Positions 1 through 9,479 of a DNA stretch of 64,000 nucleotides are shown one piece after another. This DNA is from Thiogranum sp. (GTDB taxonomy: Bacteria; Pseudomonadota; Gammaproteobacteria; DSM-19610). A model generated the notes under the pieces. That model ran no database searches. It worked only from the letters and a program-made list of their open reading frames with translations, and was not told the origin of the DNA. A program made the translations under genes and the position numbers. The first letter of the stretch is position 1. Each line of letters begins with the position of its first letter. Where the stretch lies: positions 1-64,000 of the forward strand of contig JASBST010000020.1 of assembly GCA_030148775.1 (NCBI GenBank), in the 5' to 3' direction.

Positions 1-248
1 GGCACGCACGGCGGGTCCTCGCAGTGCAGGCAGCTTTTCGGAAAATGCACGGTCTCGGTGTTGGGGAATTCACCGACCTCGAAGGTCTGCACCCGGTTGA
101 AGAAGGTGCCGGTCGGGTCGTGACCGAAAGGGTTCATGTCCGACAGATAGCCGGCGCTGCCGGAGGTGTTCCACTCCTTGCAGCTGGTGACGCAGGCGTG
201 GCAGCCCACGCAGACGTTCAGGTCGATAACCAATGCGAGTTGAGTCAT
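1..248 (-). CDS. soeB: SoeB-like 4Fe-4S subunit of sulfite dehydrogenase (N-terminal part)
   Basis: Iron-sulfur electron-transfer subunit of a DMSO-reductase-family complex, most likely the cytoplasmic sulfite-oxidising SoeABC. Only the first 82 residues are present; the gene runs off the left edge. It starts at ATG 248-246 with MTQLALVIDLNVCVGCHAC. Cysteines 13, 16, 19 and 23 form one ferredoxin-type cluster motif, and a second motif begins at CLHCEDPPC. It lies 3 nt downstream of soeA on the same strand, so the two are surely cotranscribed. The SoeB assignment rather than PhsB, PsrB or DmsB is inferred from the partner subunit and the adjacent sat gene. Confidence 0.8.
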   Translation of the reverse strand, partial: MTQLALVIDLNVCVGCHACVTSCKEWNTSGSAGYLSDMNPFGHDPTGTFFNRVQTFEVGEFPNTETVHFPKSCLHCEDPPCV

Positions 249-251
249 GAT

Positions 252-3164
252 TCAGGCCTTTTTCCGGCCGGCGAAATATTTCAGCCAGCGCATGCTTCGT
301 TTTTCCCCGGGCTGGCCGGGCACGGTATGCAGGGGTTCGAACTGCGGTGAGGACAGCGCGGGTTCGTCGGCGGCGGCGGGATAGATGCGCACATGCACGT
401 CATACCAGCCGGCCTGGCCTGTTACCGGGTCGGAGTTGGACAGGTGGGCGCCGGCCTCGCTCGCGGGCAGCTCTTCGCTGATCACATGGTTGAGCAGAAA
501 ACCCTGCGTGGCTTCGTTGGCGTCGCGCTCCAGCCCCCAGGCGCCGGAAGCCTTGCCGATGGCGTTCCAGGTCCACACGGTTCCCGGTTCCACCGATTCG
601 GAATAACGGCACAGGCAGCGCACTTTGCCGTGCATCGATTCCACCCACATCCAGGCGCCGTCCTCGATACCGGCCTCGCGCGCGGTTTTGCTGTTCACAT
701 ATAAATAGTTGTAGGTGTGGATCTGGCGCAGCCAGGCGTTCTGCGAATCCCAGGAGTGGTACATCGCCATCGGGCGCTGGGTGATGGCGTTGAGCGGATA
801 CTTGTGCAGGTCGGTGGCCTGCGACTCCAGTGGCTGGGAATAGAACGGCAGCGGGTCGAAATGCGTTTCGATGCGTTTGCGCAGCCGCTGCGGCGGCTGC
901 TTGCCGTCGGATTTGCCCTGCGCCGCCAGCCGGAACTTCTGCAGCACTTCCGAGTAAATATGAATATTGATCGGCTCGGCATAGCGCGTCAGGCTGTGGC
1001 GCTTGGCCCATTCGAGATAGCCCTGGTTCCAGTTGCGCATATATTGGTACGACTTGGGCAGCTCGTAGTGGAACACGCAGTTGTTCTTCTCGTACATTTC
1101 CCACTGCTGCGGGTTGGGCTCGCCCTTCATGAACTTCTCGCCGCCCTTGCCGCGCCAGCCGGCGAGAAAACCGATGCCGGAGTCGGGCGCGGTCTCGTAG
1201 TTGATGACAAAGTCGGGGTAGTCGCGGAACTTGCGACTGCCGTCGGCGTTGGTGAAGGCGGGCAGTTTCAGTCGCGAGCCCAGCTCGATCAGCACTTCCT
1301 GGAACGGGCGGCATTCGCCGGTCGGCGGTACCACCGGGATGCGTACCGAATCCACCGGACCGTCGAACTCGGAAATCGGCCGGTCGAGCATCGACATGCA
1401 GTCGTGCCGTTCCAGATAGGTGGTGTCGGGCAGTACCAGATCGGCGTAAGCCACCATTTCCGACTGGAAGGCGTCGGCGACAATCAGGAAAGGGATTTGG
1501 TACTCGCCGTTCTCGTCCTTGTCGTTGAGCATCTTGCGCACTTCGGCGGTGTTCATCGACGAGTTCCAGGCCATATTGGCCATGAAAATCAGCAAGGTGT
1601 CGATGCGGTAGGGGTCGCCGCGCCAGGCGTTGGTGATGGCGTTGTGCATCATGCCGTGCACCGACAGGGGATATTCCCAGGAGAAGGCCTTGTCCAGGCG
1701 TACCGCTTCGCCCTGCGCGTCGACGAACAGATCGTCCGGGTCGGCCGGCCAGCCCAGCGGCATGCCGTTGAGCGGCGTGTTGGGCTGAATATCGTCCGGG
1801 CTGGTGGGCGTCTTGGCGCAGGGCGGAATCGGCCGCGGGAACGGCGCCTTGTGGCGGAAGCCGCCGGGCCGGTCGATGGTGCCGAGAATGCTCATCAGAA
1901 TGGACATGGCGCGAATAGTCTGGAAGCCGTTGGAGTGCGCCGCCAGCCCGCGCATGGCGTGGAAGGCCACCGGATTGCCGGTGACGTGATCGTGTTCCTT
2001 GCCCCAGACGTCGGTCCAGGAGATCGGCAGCTCGATTTTTTCGTCGCGCGCGGTGATGCCCATTTCGTGCGCCAGGCGCTTGATGGTCTCGACCGGGATA
2101 CCGGTGATCCTGGAGGCCCAGTCGGCCGTGTATTGCTTGACGCGGTCGACCAGCAGCTGGAACGCCGGCTTGACGGGGGTGCCGTCTTCCAGCGTGAATT
2201 CACCCAGCAGGTAGGGGTCGGCGCCCTCGGTGTGCATGGAGATGGGTTTGTCCAGGTCGCGGTCCCACCACAGCTTGTTCTGCGGATCGAAACAACCCTC
2301 CTCGGGCGGAACCTCGAAGCGCACGAACATGCCGTATTCGCTGGAATCCGGGTCCAGATTGACCAGTTCGGCGGCGTTGGAGTACTGCACCAGATAGTCG
2401 CGGTCGTACAGCCCCTGGCGGATGATCTCGTTGGTCAGCGCCAGGAACAGCGCGCCGTCGGTGCCGGGCTTGATCGGGACCCATTCGTCGGCGATGGCGG
2501 AGTAGCCGGTGCGCACCGGGTTAATGGAGATGAACTTGCCGCCCGGGCGCTTGAACTTGGAAATGGCCATTTTCAGCGGGTTGGAGTGGTGGTCCTCGGC
2601 GGTGCCGATCATCACGAACAGGCGCGCCCGATCCAGGTCGGGGCCGCCGAATTCCCAGAACGAACCGCCGATGGTGTAAATCATGCCGGCGGCCATGTTG
2701 ACCGAGCAGAAACCGCCGTGGGCGGCGTAATTGGGTGTGCCGTACTGGCGCGCGAACAGGCCGGTCATGGCCTGCATCTGGTCGCGACCGGTGAACAGGG
2801 CGAACTTCTTCGGATCGGTGGCGCGGATGTCGGCCAGCCGCTCCTCCATCATACCGAGCGCCTTGTCCCAGGAGATTTCCACGAATTAGTTGTCGCCGCG
2901 GTCGCTGCCGGGCTTGCGCATCAGCGGCTTGGTCAGTCGCGCCGGCGAATACTGCTTCATGATGCCCGAGGACCCCTTGGCGCAGATTACGCCCTTGTTC
3001 AGCGGGTGGTCGGGGTTGCCCTGGATGTAGCGGACTTCGCCGTCGCGCAACGTGACGCGGATGCCACAGCGGCAGGCGCACATGTAGCAGGTGGTGTTTT
3101 TGGTTTCGACACGGCTGTTTTCGTCGAGCGACTTCGACAGCGGATCGTGCAGCGGACTGGACAT
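252..3164 (-). CDS. soeA: SoeA-like molybdopterin sulfite dehydrogenase catalytic subunit, interrupted by an in-frame stop
   Basis: Molybdopterin-guanine-dinucleotide oxidoreductase that would oxidise sulfite to sulfate in the cytoplasm and pass electrons to SoeB and a membrane SoeC. The reading frame runs from ATG 3164 to the stop at 252, about 970 codons, which is a normal SoeA length. The N-terminal 4Fe-4S site (C-x2-C-x3-C plus a distal Cys, in CYMCACRCGI and GVICAKG) is intact and no Tat signal is present. A TAA at 2888-2886 splits the gene after codon 92 (RGDN), and the frame resumes at once with FVEISWDKAL, a conserved stretch, so nothing but this one codon is missing. If the stop is real, the product lacks its cofactor domain; an internal GTG at 2882 could start only an Fe-S-less fragment. 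The family (sulfite versus thiosulfate or polysulfide) is inferred from context. Confidence 0.8.
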
Positions 3165-3206
3165 AAGGCAATGATCTCTGTAGGCGTATGGCGACAGCCA
3201 AAAGGC

Positions 3207-3244
3207 CGAGTAATCTACTCGACTATTAGCGCCGCTGGCTAATA
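3207..3244. promoter_or_regulatory. Two adjacent inverted repeats upstream of soeA
   Basis: CGAGTA-ATC-TACTCG (3207-3221) is a perfect palindrome around a 3-nt centre, and TATTAGC-GCCGCTG-GCTAATA (3224-3244) follows 2 nt later. They lie 43-80 nt upstream of the soeA ATG in the divergent soeA/sat spacer, where transcription factors could bind. The rest of the spacer (3245-3499) is AT-rich, contains another 10-bp palindrome CAAGCGCTTG near 3314, and shows no gene. The regulator is unknown. Confidence 0.4.
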
Positions 3245-3499
3245 AGCGTTACTGAAAGACGCATAAAATATCATAATATGCTAATATACTGCTGACAGTT
3301 TAAGCAAGTCAGAACAAGCGCTTGCGTATAGGTTATAGCATAAACAAAACAATAAGGTGGCTTTATGCTGGAGTAAATTAAACCTGCTGGATTTCCCCCG
3401 GGGCATCATTAAGGTAACAGCCCCTGCGGGGGGTTGCGTTGTAGGCGGTCCGCCCGTGCACAATTCTTTAAATATAAAGTCAGGATGTCGAGGAGTCTC

Positions 3500-4717
3500 A
3501 TGTCCAATCTTGTGAAGCCGCACGGTGGCGGTGAGCTGAAACCCCTATTGCTTGAAGGCGACGCACTCAGCGCGGAAAAAGAACGCGCCGCAGGGTTGCC
3601 CCGGATCACCATTTCCTCCCGCGAAGCCGGCGACATCATTATGATGGGGATAGGCGGTTTCACCCCCCTGGAAGGTTTCATGACGCGCGCCGACTGGGAA
3701 GGCGTGTGTGACGGCATGAAGATGGCCAACGGCCTGTTCTGGCCGATTCCGGTGACGCTTTCCACCGACCCGGCCAGCGCCGATGGCATCAAGGAAGGCG
3801 ACAGCGTCGCCCTCTACGACGGCGAGCGCGATGAAGTGCTGGCCACCATGACGGTCACCGAGAAATACAGCATCGACAAAAACCACGAGTGCATGATGGT
3901 CTACAAGACCACCGACATGGAGCACCCGGGGGTGAAAATGGTCATGGAGCAGGGTGAGGTCAATCTCGCCGGTCCGATCAAAGTGCTGTCGCAGGGGGGG
4001 TTCCCGGAACAGTACGGCGATCAGTTCATGACGCCGGCCCAGACCCGTGCCGAGTTCGAAAAGCGCGGCTGGAAAACCGTCGCCGCCTTTCAGACCCGCA
4101 ACCCGATGCACCGCTCGCACGAATACCTGGCGAAAATCGCCATCGAGACGCTCGACGGGGTATTGATCCATTCGCTGCTGGGCAAGCTCAAGCCCGGCGA
4201 TATTCCGGCCGACGTGCGTAGCAACGCCATCGGCACGCTGATCAAGAACTATTTTTCCGACAACACCGTGATCCAGGCCGGCTACCCGCTGGATATGCGC
4301 TATGCCGGCCCGCGCGAGGCCCTGTTGCACGCGCTGTTCAGGCAGAACTACGGTTGCTCGCATCAGATCGTTGGCCGCGATCACGCCGGTGTCGGCGACT
4401 ATTACGGCCCCTTCGACGCCCACCATATTTTCGACGAGATTCCCAACGGGGCGCTTGAGACCGAGCCGTTGAAGATCGACTGGACCTTCTGGTGCAACAA
4501 GTGCGACGGCATGGCCTCGATGAAGACCTGTCCGCACGAGGCCGCCGACCGCATTCTGCTGTCCGGCACCAAGCTGCGCAAGGCGCTGTCGGAAGGCGAG
4601 GACGTGTCGGATAAATTCTCCCGGACCGAGGTCCTGGAAATCATGCGCGCATACTACGGCGGTCTGAAGGACGAGGATAAAGTCGAAATCAAACTGTCAG
4701 GCCATTCAGCCAAATAA
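3500..4717 (+). CDS. sat: Sulfate adenylyltransferase (ATP sulfurylase), dissimilatory type
   Basis: In sulfur oxidisers this enzyme converts APS plus pyrophosphate to sulfate plus ATP, the substrate-level phosphorylation step after sulfite oxidation through APS. The protein has 405 aa from ATG 3500, preceded by AGGAG with short spacing; upstream in-frame ATGs lack a good ribosome site. The active-site motifs [11 protein letters not shown] and [13 protein letters not shown] are intact. A cysteine set ([15 protein letters not shown]) typical of the homo-oligomeric dissimilatory/archaeal enzymes lies near residue 335. It is divergent from soeAB, so direct (Soe) and APS-dependent sulfite oxidation genes sit side by side. 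No aprAB is visible in the window. Confidence 0.95.
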   Translation: MSNLVKPHGGGELKPLLLEGDALSAEKERAAGLPRITISSREAGDIIMMGIGGFTPLEGFMTRADWEGVCDGMKMANGLFWPIPVTLSTDPASADGIKEGDSVALYDGERDEVLATMTVTEKYSIDKNHECMMVYKTTDMEHPGVKMVMEQGEVNLAGPIKVLSQGGFPEQYGDQFMTPAQTRAEFEKRGWKTVAAFQTRNPMHRSHEYLAKIAIETLDGVLIHSLLGKLKPGDIPADVRSNAIGTLIKNYFSDNTVIQAGYPLDMRYAGPREALLHALFRQNYGCSHQIVGRDHAGVGDYYGPFDAHHIFDEIPNGALETEPLKIDWTFWCNKCDGMASMKTCPHEAADRILLSGTKLRKALSEGEDVSDKFSRTEVLEIMRAYYGGLKDEDKVEIKLSGHSAK

Positions 4718-5011
4718 TTTCTCGCACACGCTAGCGGCCGTTGGCGGGCTGCTGCCGGCGGAAAGTCTGATATTGCGATGAAGTAGAGCGGAGATAGCGC
4801 CACTGTGGTCGAGCCCGGCGCACTTTGCTGGTGGAAGACGATCTGGCGCTCAAGCTCCGCGAACGTATGATCCGCCGGATCATGTCGGTGAGGAAAGCAT
4901 AGAAAGGAGCGCCGAGGCGCTGCGAGCGCTGGCGAAACGGCGCGAAGAACAGCGTCGCCTGAGTGAGGGATTGGGCGGCGACGAAGCCACCCGGGGCGGG
5001 TAATTCTTTAT
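4718..5011. other. Intergenic stretch, no supported gene
   Basis: Short frames such as LLVEDDLALKLRERM (about 4827-4871) and a charged frame ending at the TAA near 5001 (ALRALAKRREEQRRL) are present but shift frame relative to each other and lack good starts. They could be the decayed end of a gene. I recognise no family. Confidence 0.3.
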
Positions 5012-5983
5012 CTACCAGATGCCGCTCAGCAGCGCCAGGCCGTGCGCGTTGTGGCGCATTCCCTGTTCCAGCAGCTCGGTGCGCATGCCGCCCAGGGCGA
5101 ACACGGGCATGGGTAGATCCCGGCACAGTTGACTGAAGGTTTCCCAGCCCAGCGCCGGCGCGTCGGGATGAGTGGGTGTGGGCAGCACGGGCGAGAGCAC
5201 GGCAAAGTCGACGCCGATGGCGGCGGCGTGTAGCAGCTCCTCCCGATTGTGACAGGAGGCGGCGCAGAGCGGGAACGACGGCCGCTCGCGGCAGCGCATC
5301 AAGGCCTCGGTCTGCAGGTGGATGCCATCGGCCTGTGCCGGCGTCTCATGGGCGCTGTTGCACAACACCCGGGCGCCATACGCGTGTGCCAGCGCGCAGA
5401 CCGCGGCAGCGAATTCGGCCAGTGCGGTGCCTTCGAGCGAGGGTTCGCGCAGCTGCACCAGTCGCACTCCTTTTTCCAGCGCCGTGCGCAAACGCTGCAG
5501 AAACTCGTTTTGACCGAACGCCGAGGCTTTGGTGATCGCGTAGATCCGCGGCAGGGCCAACGCCCTTATAATGGTGTGATTGGCCTCCAGTAGCGGCGCG
5601 GCGGCAACCGCGCGCGGGTCTTCCCAGCGCAGCCGCTGGCCCTCGCGGGCCTGCGCGGTGCCGCGCCAGCGCGGTATGCGGAACAAATGCAGCCGCGCGG
5701 TCAGGCGGGGATAAGCGTGCTCACGACTGATCCAGGGTTGCGCCTCGAGCGCCTCGACGCCGAGCTCTTCGCGCAGTTCGCGCTTCAGCGCCGCCACCCG
5801 GTCCTCGCCGGCCTCGATCTTGCCGCCGGGGAACTCCCAGAAACCGGCCTCGGGTTTGCCGGTGGGGCGTTGTGCCAGCAGCACCCGGCCATCCGGGCGT
5901 TGCAGCACGCCGACGGCGACATCGACGATCGGTGCGGGGTTTTTGCTGTCTTCGGGCGGGGGGGCTGACTTCGCCATGGGCAT
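5012..5983 (-). CDS. Nudix hydrolase fused to a thiamine-phosphate-synthase-like (TenI/ThiE) domain
   Basis: A two-domain protein of 323 aa. Residues 20-145 form a MutT-type Nudix domain with a full Nudix box (GGKIEAGE ... RELREELG), expected to hydrolyse oxidised nucleotides such as 8-oxo-dGTP. Residues 150-323 form a ThiE/TenI-like TIM barrel (IYAITKA, VQLREPSL, GVDFAVLSPVLPT, FALGGM). This fusion is widespread in gammaproteobacteria, but the role of the second domain is not settled, and the barrel may not make thiamine phosphate. It stands alone between sat and the csoS1D unit, read toward sat. Confidence 0.85.
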   Translation of the reverse strand: MPMAKSAPPPEDSKNPAPIVDVAVGVLQRPDGRVLLAQRPTGKPEAGFWEFPGGKIEAGEDRVAALKRELREELGVEALEAQPWISREHAYPRLTARLHLFRIPRWRGTAQAREGQRLRWEDPRAVAAAPLLEANHTIIRALALPRIYAITKASAFGQNEFLQRLRTALEKGVRLVQLREPSLEGTALAEFAAAVCALAHAYGARVLCNSAHETPAQADGIHLQTEALMRCRERPSFPLCAASCHNREELLHAAAIGVDFAVLSPVLPTPTHPDAPALGWETFSQLCRDLPMPVFALGGMRTELLEQGMRHNAHGLALLSGIW

Positions 5984-6037
5984 CTGTGTTGGTGGTCGAC
6001 GACGCCGAGTATAGCGACCGGTGACAGTCGGGTCAGC

Positions 6038-6057
6038 TATAGATTATTATCTATCAT
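6038..6057. promoter_or_regulatory. Palindromic CbbR-type operator candidate upstream of csoS1D
   Basis: ATAGAT-TATT-ATCTAT forms a perfect 6-bp palindrome with a 4-nt centre (6039-6054). The 20-bp site matches the element before cbbL (7447-7466) at 17 of 20 positions. It contains TTA-N7-TCA, fitting the LysR/CbbR pattern TNA-N7-TNA. It lies about 180 nt upstream of csoS1D. Binding by CbbR is inferred. Confidence 0.45.
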
Positions 6058-6235
6058 TGTTCGGTGTATGACTTATTGGTATCGAAGTTTCCTCTTGTTT
6101 TAAGCTTCGTCTTTGTTTTTAGCGGCCGGTCAGCGGTGACCGGGGTATTCGGGTGCGCAGGTCCTGACGGACGCCGGGGCAGCCGCGGGCCTCGTCAGCG
6201 CGCTGTCGCGCCCACTTACCGGTGATCCTGAAGGC

Positions 6236-6850
6236 ATGGTAAAGCTCAGAACCTACGTCTACATCGACTCGCTGCAGCCGCAATTGGCGGAGCTGATGGC
6301 GTCGGTGTCGCAGGGCTTTCCGCCGGTTCCGGGGGATTCGTGCCTGTGGGTGGAAGTGGCCCCCGGCATGGCCATCCACCGGGTGACGGACATCGCGCTC
6401 AAGGCCACCCAGGTGAAGTTGACCCAGCAGGTGGTCGAGCGCGCCTTCGGTTCGATGGTGATCCATCACCGCGACCAGAGCGATGTGCGCGAGGCCGGGC
6501 GCATTCTGCTGTCGCGTCTCGGCGCCGAGCTGGGCGATCGCGAGCAGGGTACCGTGGCATGGCAGGAGATCATTCGCGGCCTGAGTTCAGATCACACCGT
6601 GCTGATCAACCGGCAGCACCGCGGCGGCTCCATGATGCTGCCGGGCGAGAGCATGTTCATTCTCGAAACCGAGCCGGCCGGCTATATCGTCTATGCCGCC
6701 AACCAGGCCGAGAAGGCCGCCAATATCACTTTGATCGATGTGCGCGCCGTGGGAGCGTTCGGGCGTCTGACGCTGTCCGGGCGCGAGGCCGACGTCGAAG
6801 AGGCGGCCGCGGCCGCCATCAGCGCCGTGCAGAATCCGCCGGGGACCTGA
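6236..6850 (+). CDS. csoS1D: CsoS1D tandem-BMC carboxysome shell protein
   Basis: A pseudo-hexameric shell trimer with two bacterial-microcompartment domains per chain; in known members two trimers stack and gate a large pore for metabolites such as RuBP and 3-PGA. The 204-aa sequence shows the family hallmarks [20 protein letters not shown] and, in domain one, VVERAFGSM, which holds the Glu-Arg pair that gates the pore in CsoS1D. Domain two carries the [28 protein letters not shown] block. The start has only a weak ribosome site (GAAGG), and an in-frame extension upstream lacks ATG or GTG. It is followed 2 nt later by a Nudix gene and lies upstream of cbbL, not at the far end of the cso operon. 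Confidence 0.88.
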   Translation: MVKLRTYVYIDSLQPQLAELMASVSQGFPPVPGDSCLWVEVAPGMAIHRVTDIALKATQVKLTQQVVERAFGSMVIHHRDQSDVREAGRILLSRLGAELGDREQGTVAWQEIIRGLSSDHTVLINRQHRGGSMMLPGESMFILETEPAGYIVYAANQAEKAANITLIDVRAVGAFGRLTLSGREADVEEAAAAAISAVQNPPGT

Positions 6851-6852
6851 AC

Positions 6853-7431
6853 ATGCACCGTCAGGCGCTGATTCAATTGCTGTCCGACTACAAGCCCTAT
6901 TTCCTGGACGAGGCCGGGTTCGTGCAGCGCGCGCTGGATTTTGTGCGCAGCCATGAAAACTGTTTCGACCGTCAGCACCTGCCGGTGCACGTCACCGGTT
7001 CGACCTGGGTGGTCAATCCGGACTGCAGTCGCGTGCTGATGGTGCACCACGGCAAGCATCATCAATGGTTTCAGCCCGGCGGCCACGCCGACGGCGATGG
7101 CGACATCCTGCGAGTGGCGCTGCGGGAAACGGCCGAGGAAAGCGGGCTCGACCCGAGTCTGATCCGCCTGCTTGGCGAGCGCATCTTCGACGTCGACATT
7201 CACGCCATTCCGGCCGGTCACGGTTGTCCGCCGCACCATCATATCGATATCCGTTTTCTGGTCGAAATCGACGACCGGCATCCGGTTCCGGGCAGCGAGG
7301 AGTCGCACGCGGTGGTCTGGGTCGAGCTGCACCAAGTGCCGGCTTTTAACAGCAATCGATCGACTTATCGAATGCTGGAAAAAACGCGGCGCTTAAAAAA
7401 TACGTTACGTTTCAAATCTATAGGCAAATAA
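6853..7431 (+). CDS. Nudix hydrolase coupled to csoS1D
   Basis: A 192-aa Nudix-family hydrolase. The catalytic half of the Nudix box, RETAEESG, is intact inside a GGHADGDGD variant in which the usual first Glu is Gly. A conserved His-rich stretch (GHGCPPHHHIDIRFLVE) lies near residues 122-138. The start is ATG 6853, 2 nt after the csoS1D stop, so translation is probably coupled. The substrate is unknown. Nudix enzymes near RuBisCO genes have been proposed to clear inhibitory sugar phosphates or to act on nucleotides; the context suggests a carboxysome-linked housekeeping role but does not prove it. Confidence 0.85.
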   Translation: MHRQALIQLLSDYKPYFLDEAGFVQRALDFVRSHENCFDRQHLPVHVTGSTWVVNPDCSRVLMVHHGKHHQWFQPGGHADGDGDILRVALRETAEESGLDPSLIRLLGERIFDVDIHAIPAGHGCPPHHHIDIRFLVEIDDRHPVPGSEESHAVVWVELHQVPAFNSNRSTYRMLEKTRRLKNTLRFKSIGK

Positions 7432-7446
7432 TGCGGATGAATAACA

Positions 7447-7466
7447 TATAGATTAATTTCTATGAT
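7447..7466. promoter_or_regulatory. CbbR-type operator candidate in the cbbL leader
   Basis: ATAGAT-TAAT-TTCTAT is a near palindrome with TTA-N7-TGA inside, as expected for CbbR. It lies 116-135 nt before the cbbL ATG and matches the site before csoS1D (6038-6057) at 17 of 20 positions. The surrounding 7432-7581 spacer is AT-rich and is the obvious promoter region of the carboxysome operon. Confidence 0.5.
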
Positions 7467-7581
7467 ATCCAAATATAATATCGATTTGTGCTTAGTCGGT
7501 GCGCGCCTCTATGATGGGCGCTGATTTTATAAAGTCGCACCAGTTTTCAATTTAGCCAGGTTAACGAAACAGGAGACGAAT

Positions 7582-8997
7582 ATGTCGACAAAATCCTATC
7601 AGGCGGGCGTTAAGGAGTACCGCGACAAATACTGGACCCCGGATTATGTGCCGCTTGACACCGACCTGCTGGCCTGTTTCAAGGTCACCGGCCAGCCGGG
7701 CGTGCCGCGCGAAGAGGTGGCGGCCGCGGTGGCCGCGGAAAGTTCGACCGGCACCTGGAGTACGGTGTGGTCCGAGCTGCTGACCGACCTCGAATACTAT
7801 AAAGGACGCGCGTATCGCATCGAGGACGTACCTGGCGACGCCGAGTCTTTCTACGCCTTCGTGGCCTATCCGCTGGATCTTTTCGAAGAGGGTTCGGTGG
7901 TCAACGTGCTGACCTCGCTGGTCGGCAACGTGTTCGGTTTCAAGGCGCTCAAACACCTGCGACTGGAAGACATTCGTTTCCCGATAGCTTACATCAAGAC
8001 CTGCGGCGGTCCGCCCGCCGGTATCCAGGTTGAGCGCGATCGCCTGAACAAGTACGGCCGGCCGATGCTGGGTGCGACCATCAAGCCGAAACTGGGCCTT
8101 TCGGCCAAGAACTACGGCCGTGCCGTGTACGAGTGTCTGCGCGGCGGTCTGGATCTGACCAAGGACGACGAGAACGTCAACTCGCAGCCGTTCATGCGCT
8201 GGCGCGATCGTTTCGAATTCGTGGCCGAAGCCATCAACAAGGCGCAGCAGGAAACCGGCGAGCGCAAGGGGCACTATCTGAACGTCACCGCCTCCACGCC
8301 GGAAGAGATGTACAAGCGCGCCGAATTCGCCAAGGAAGTCGGCTGCCCGATCATCATGCACGACTTCCTCACCGGTGGCTTCACCGCCAACACGGGTCTT
8401 GCCAACTGGTGCCGCGACAACGGCATGCTGCTGCACATCCACCGCGCCATGCACGCGGTTATCGACCGTCATCCGAAACACGGTATTCACTTCCGTGTGC
8501 TGGCCAAGTGCCTGCGCCTGTCCGGCGGCGATCACCTGCACACCGGTACCGTGGTGGGCAAGCTCGAAGGCGACCGCAACTCCACCCTCGGCTTCGTCGA
8601 CCAGCTGCGTGAGTCGTTTGTGCCGGAAGACCGCTCACGCGGTGTGTTCTTCGACCAGGACTGGGGTTCGATGCCGGGCGTGTTCGCCGTCGCCTCCGGT
8701 GGTATCCATGTCTGGCACATGCCGGCACTGGTGACCATCTTCGGTGACGACTCGGTGCTGCAGTTCGGTGGTGGCACGCAGGGTCACCCGTGGGGCAACG
8801 CCGCCGGCGCCGCCGCCAACCGCGTGGCGCTGGAAGCCTCGGTCAAGGCGCGTAACGAAGGCCGCGAGATCGAGAAGGAAGCGCGCGACATTCTCACCGA
8901 CGCCGCCCGTACCAGCCCGGAACTGGCGATCGCGATGGAGACCTGGAAGGAAATCAAGTTCGAATTCGAGACGGTGGACAAACTGGACGTGGGTTGA
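7582..8997 (+). CDS. cbbL: RuBisCO large subunit, form IA (carboxysomal)
   Basis: Carboxylates ribulose 1,5-bisphosphate to two 3-phosphoglycerates. The 471-aa protein keeps the catalytic motif GATIKPKLG (Lys168/Lys170), the carbamylated lysine with its metal ligands in [12 protein letters not shown] (Lys194), the His region HIHRAMHAV and the loop-6 lysine in [10 protein letters not shown]. The N-terminus ([17 protein letters not shown]) is typical of form IA. A good ribosome site (AGGAG) precedes ATG 7582. First gene of the cso operon; cbbS follows after 58 nt. Confidence 0.98.
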   Translation: MSTKSYQAGVKEYRDKYWTPDYVPLDTDLLACFKVTGQPGVPREEVAAAVAAESSTGTWSTVWSELLTDLEYYKGRAYRIEDVPGDAESFYAFVAYPLDLFEEGSVVNVLTSLVGNVFGFKALKHLRLEDIRFPIAYIKTCGGPPAGIQVERDRLNKYGRPMLGATIKPKLGLSAKNYGRAVYECLRGGLDLTKDDENVNSQPFMRWRDRFEFVAEAINKAQQETGERKGHYLNVTASTPEEMYKRAEFAKEVGCPIIMHDFLTGGFTANTGLANWCRDNGMLLHIHRAMHAVIDRHPKHGIHFRVLAKCLRLSGGDHLHTGTVVGKLEGDRNSTLGFVDQLRESFVPEDRSRGVFFDQDWGSMPGVFAVASGGIHVWHMPALVTIFGDDSVLQFGGGTQGHPWGNAAGAAANRVALEASVKARNEGREIEKEARDILTDAARTSPELAIAMETWKEIKFEFETVDKLDVG

Positions 8998-9055
8998 TCC
9001 GGTTCATCGCCGGGCAACATTGTATCGATTCTGAATTTATTACGAGGATTAAACC

Positions 9056-9397
9056 ATGGCACAAACCAATACCACGGGTGATTACCAGACCACCCAGACG
9101 CTGGAAACTTTCGGCTTTCTGCCGAAGATGGACGCGTCCGAGATCCAGGCACAGGTCGCCTACATCATCGCCAACGGCTGGTCGCCGGCGATCGAGCACG
9201 AACACCCGAGCAATGCCTTCGATCACTACTGGACGATGTGGAAGCTGCCGTTTTTCGGTGAGACCGATATCAATGCCGTGCTGGCGGAGCTGGAAGCCTG
9301 TCACCGCAGCTATCCGGATCACCACGTACGCTTGATCGGTTACGACAGTTACACCCAGAGTCAGGGCTCGAGCTTCGTGGTATTCGAAGCCCGCTGA
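9056..9397 (+). CDS. cbbS: RuBisCO small subunit, form IA
   Basis: Small subunit of the L8S8 holoenzyme, 113 aa. It shows the small-subunit core motifs [18 protein letters not shown] and HYWTMWKLP. The last of these falls in the family's most conserved region. CsoS2 N-terminal repeats bind at the L/S interface of form IA RuBisCO in known systems, which fits csoS2 following 82 nt downstream. ATG 9056 follows ACGAGGA. Confidence 0.98.
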   Translation: MAQTNTTGDYQTTQTLETFGFLPKMDASEIQAQVAYIIANGWSPAIEHEHPSNAFDHYWTMWKLPFFGETDINAVLAELEACHRSYPDHHVRLIGYDSYTQSQGSSFVVFEAR

Positions 9398-9479
9398 GAG
9401 CCGAAACGACGGCCGCAGTCCTGCTCTAGAGCCGGGCAGAAGGCCGACCTGGATACTGGATAACGAATGAGGCAATGGG

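Noticed and set aside
717-3242. 841-codon open frame on the plus strand opposite soeA
   Set aside because: It is the antisense shadow of a GC-rich gene: no domain, no ribosome site, Arg/Val/His-rich composition.
4731-5126. Transposase remnant after sat
   Set aside because: The Arg/Ser-rich minus-strand frame has no catalytic motif and no terminal repeats.
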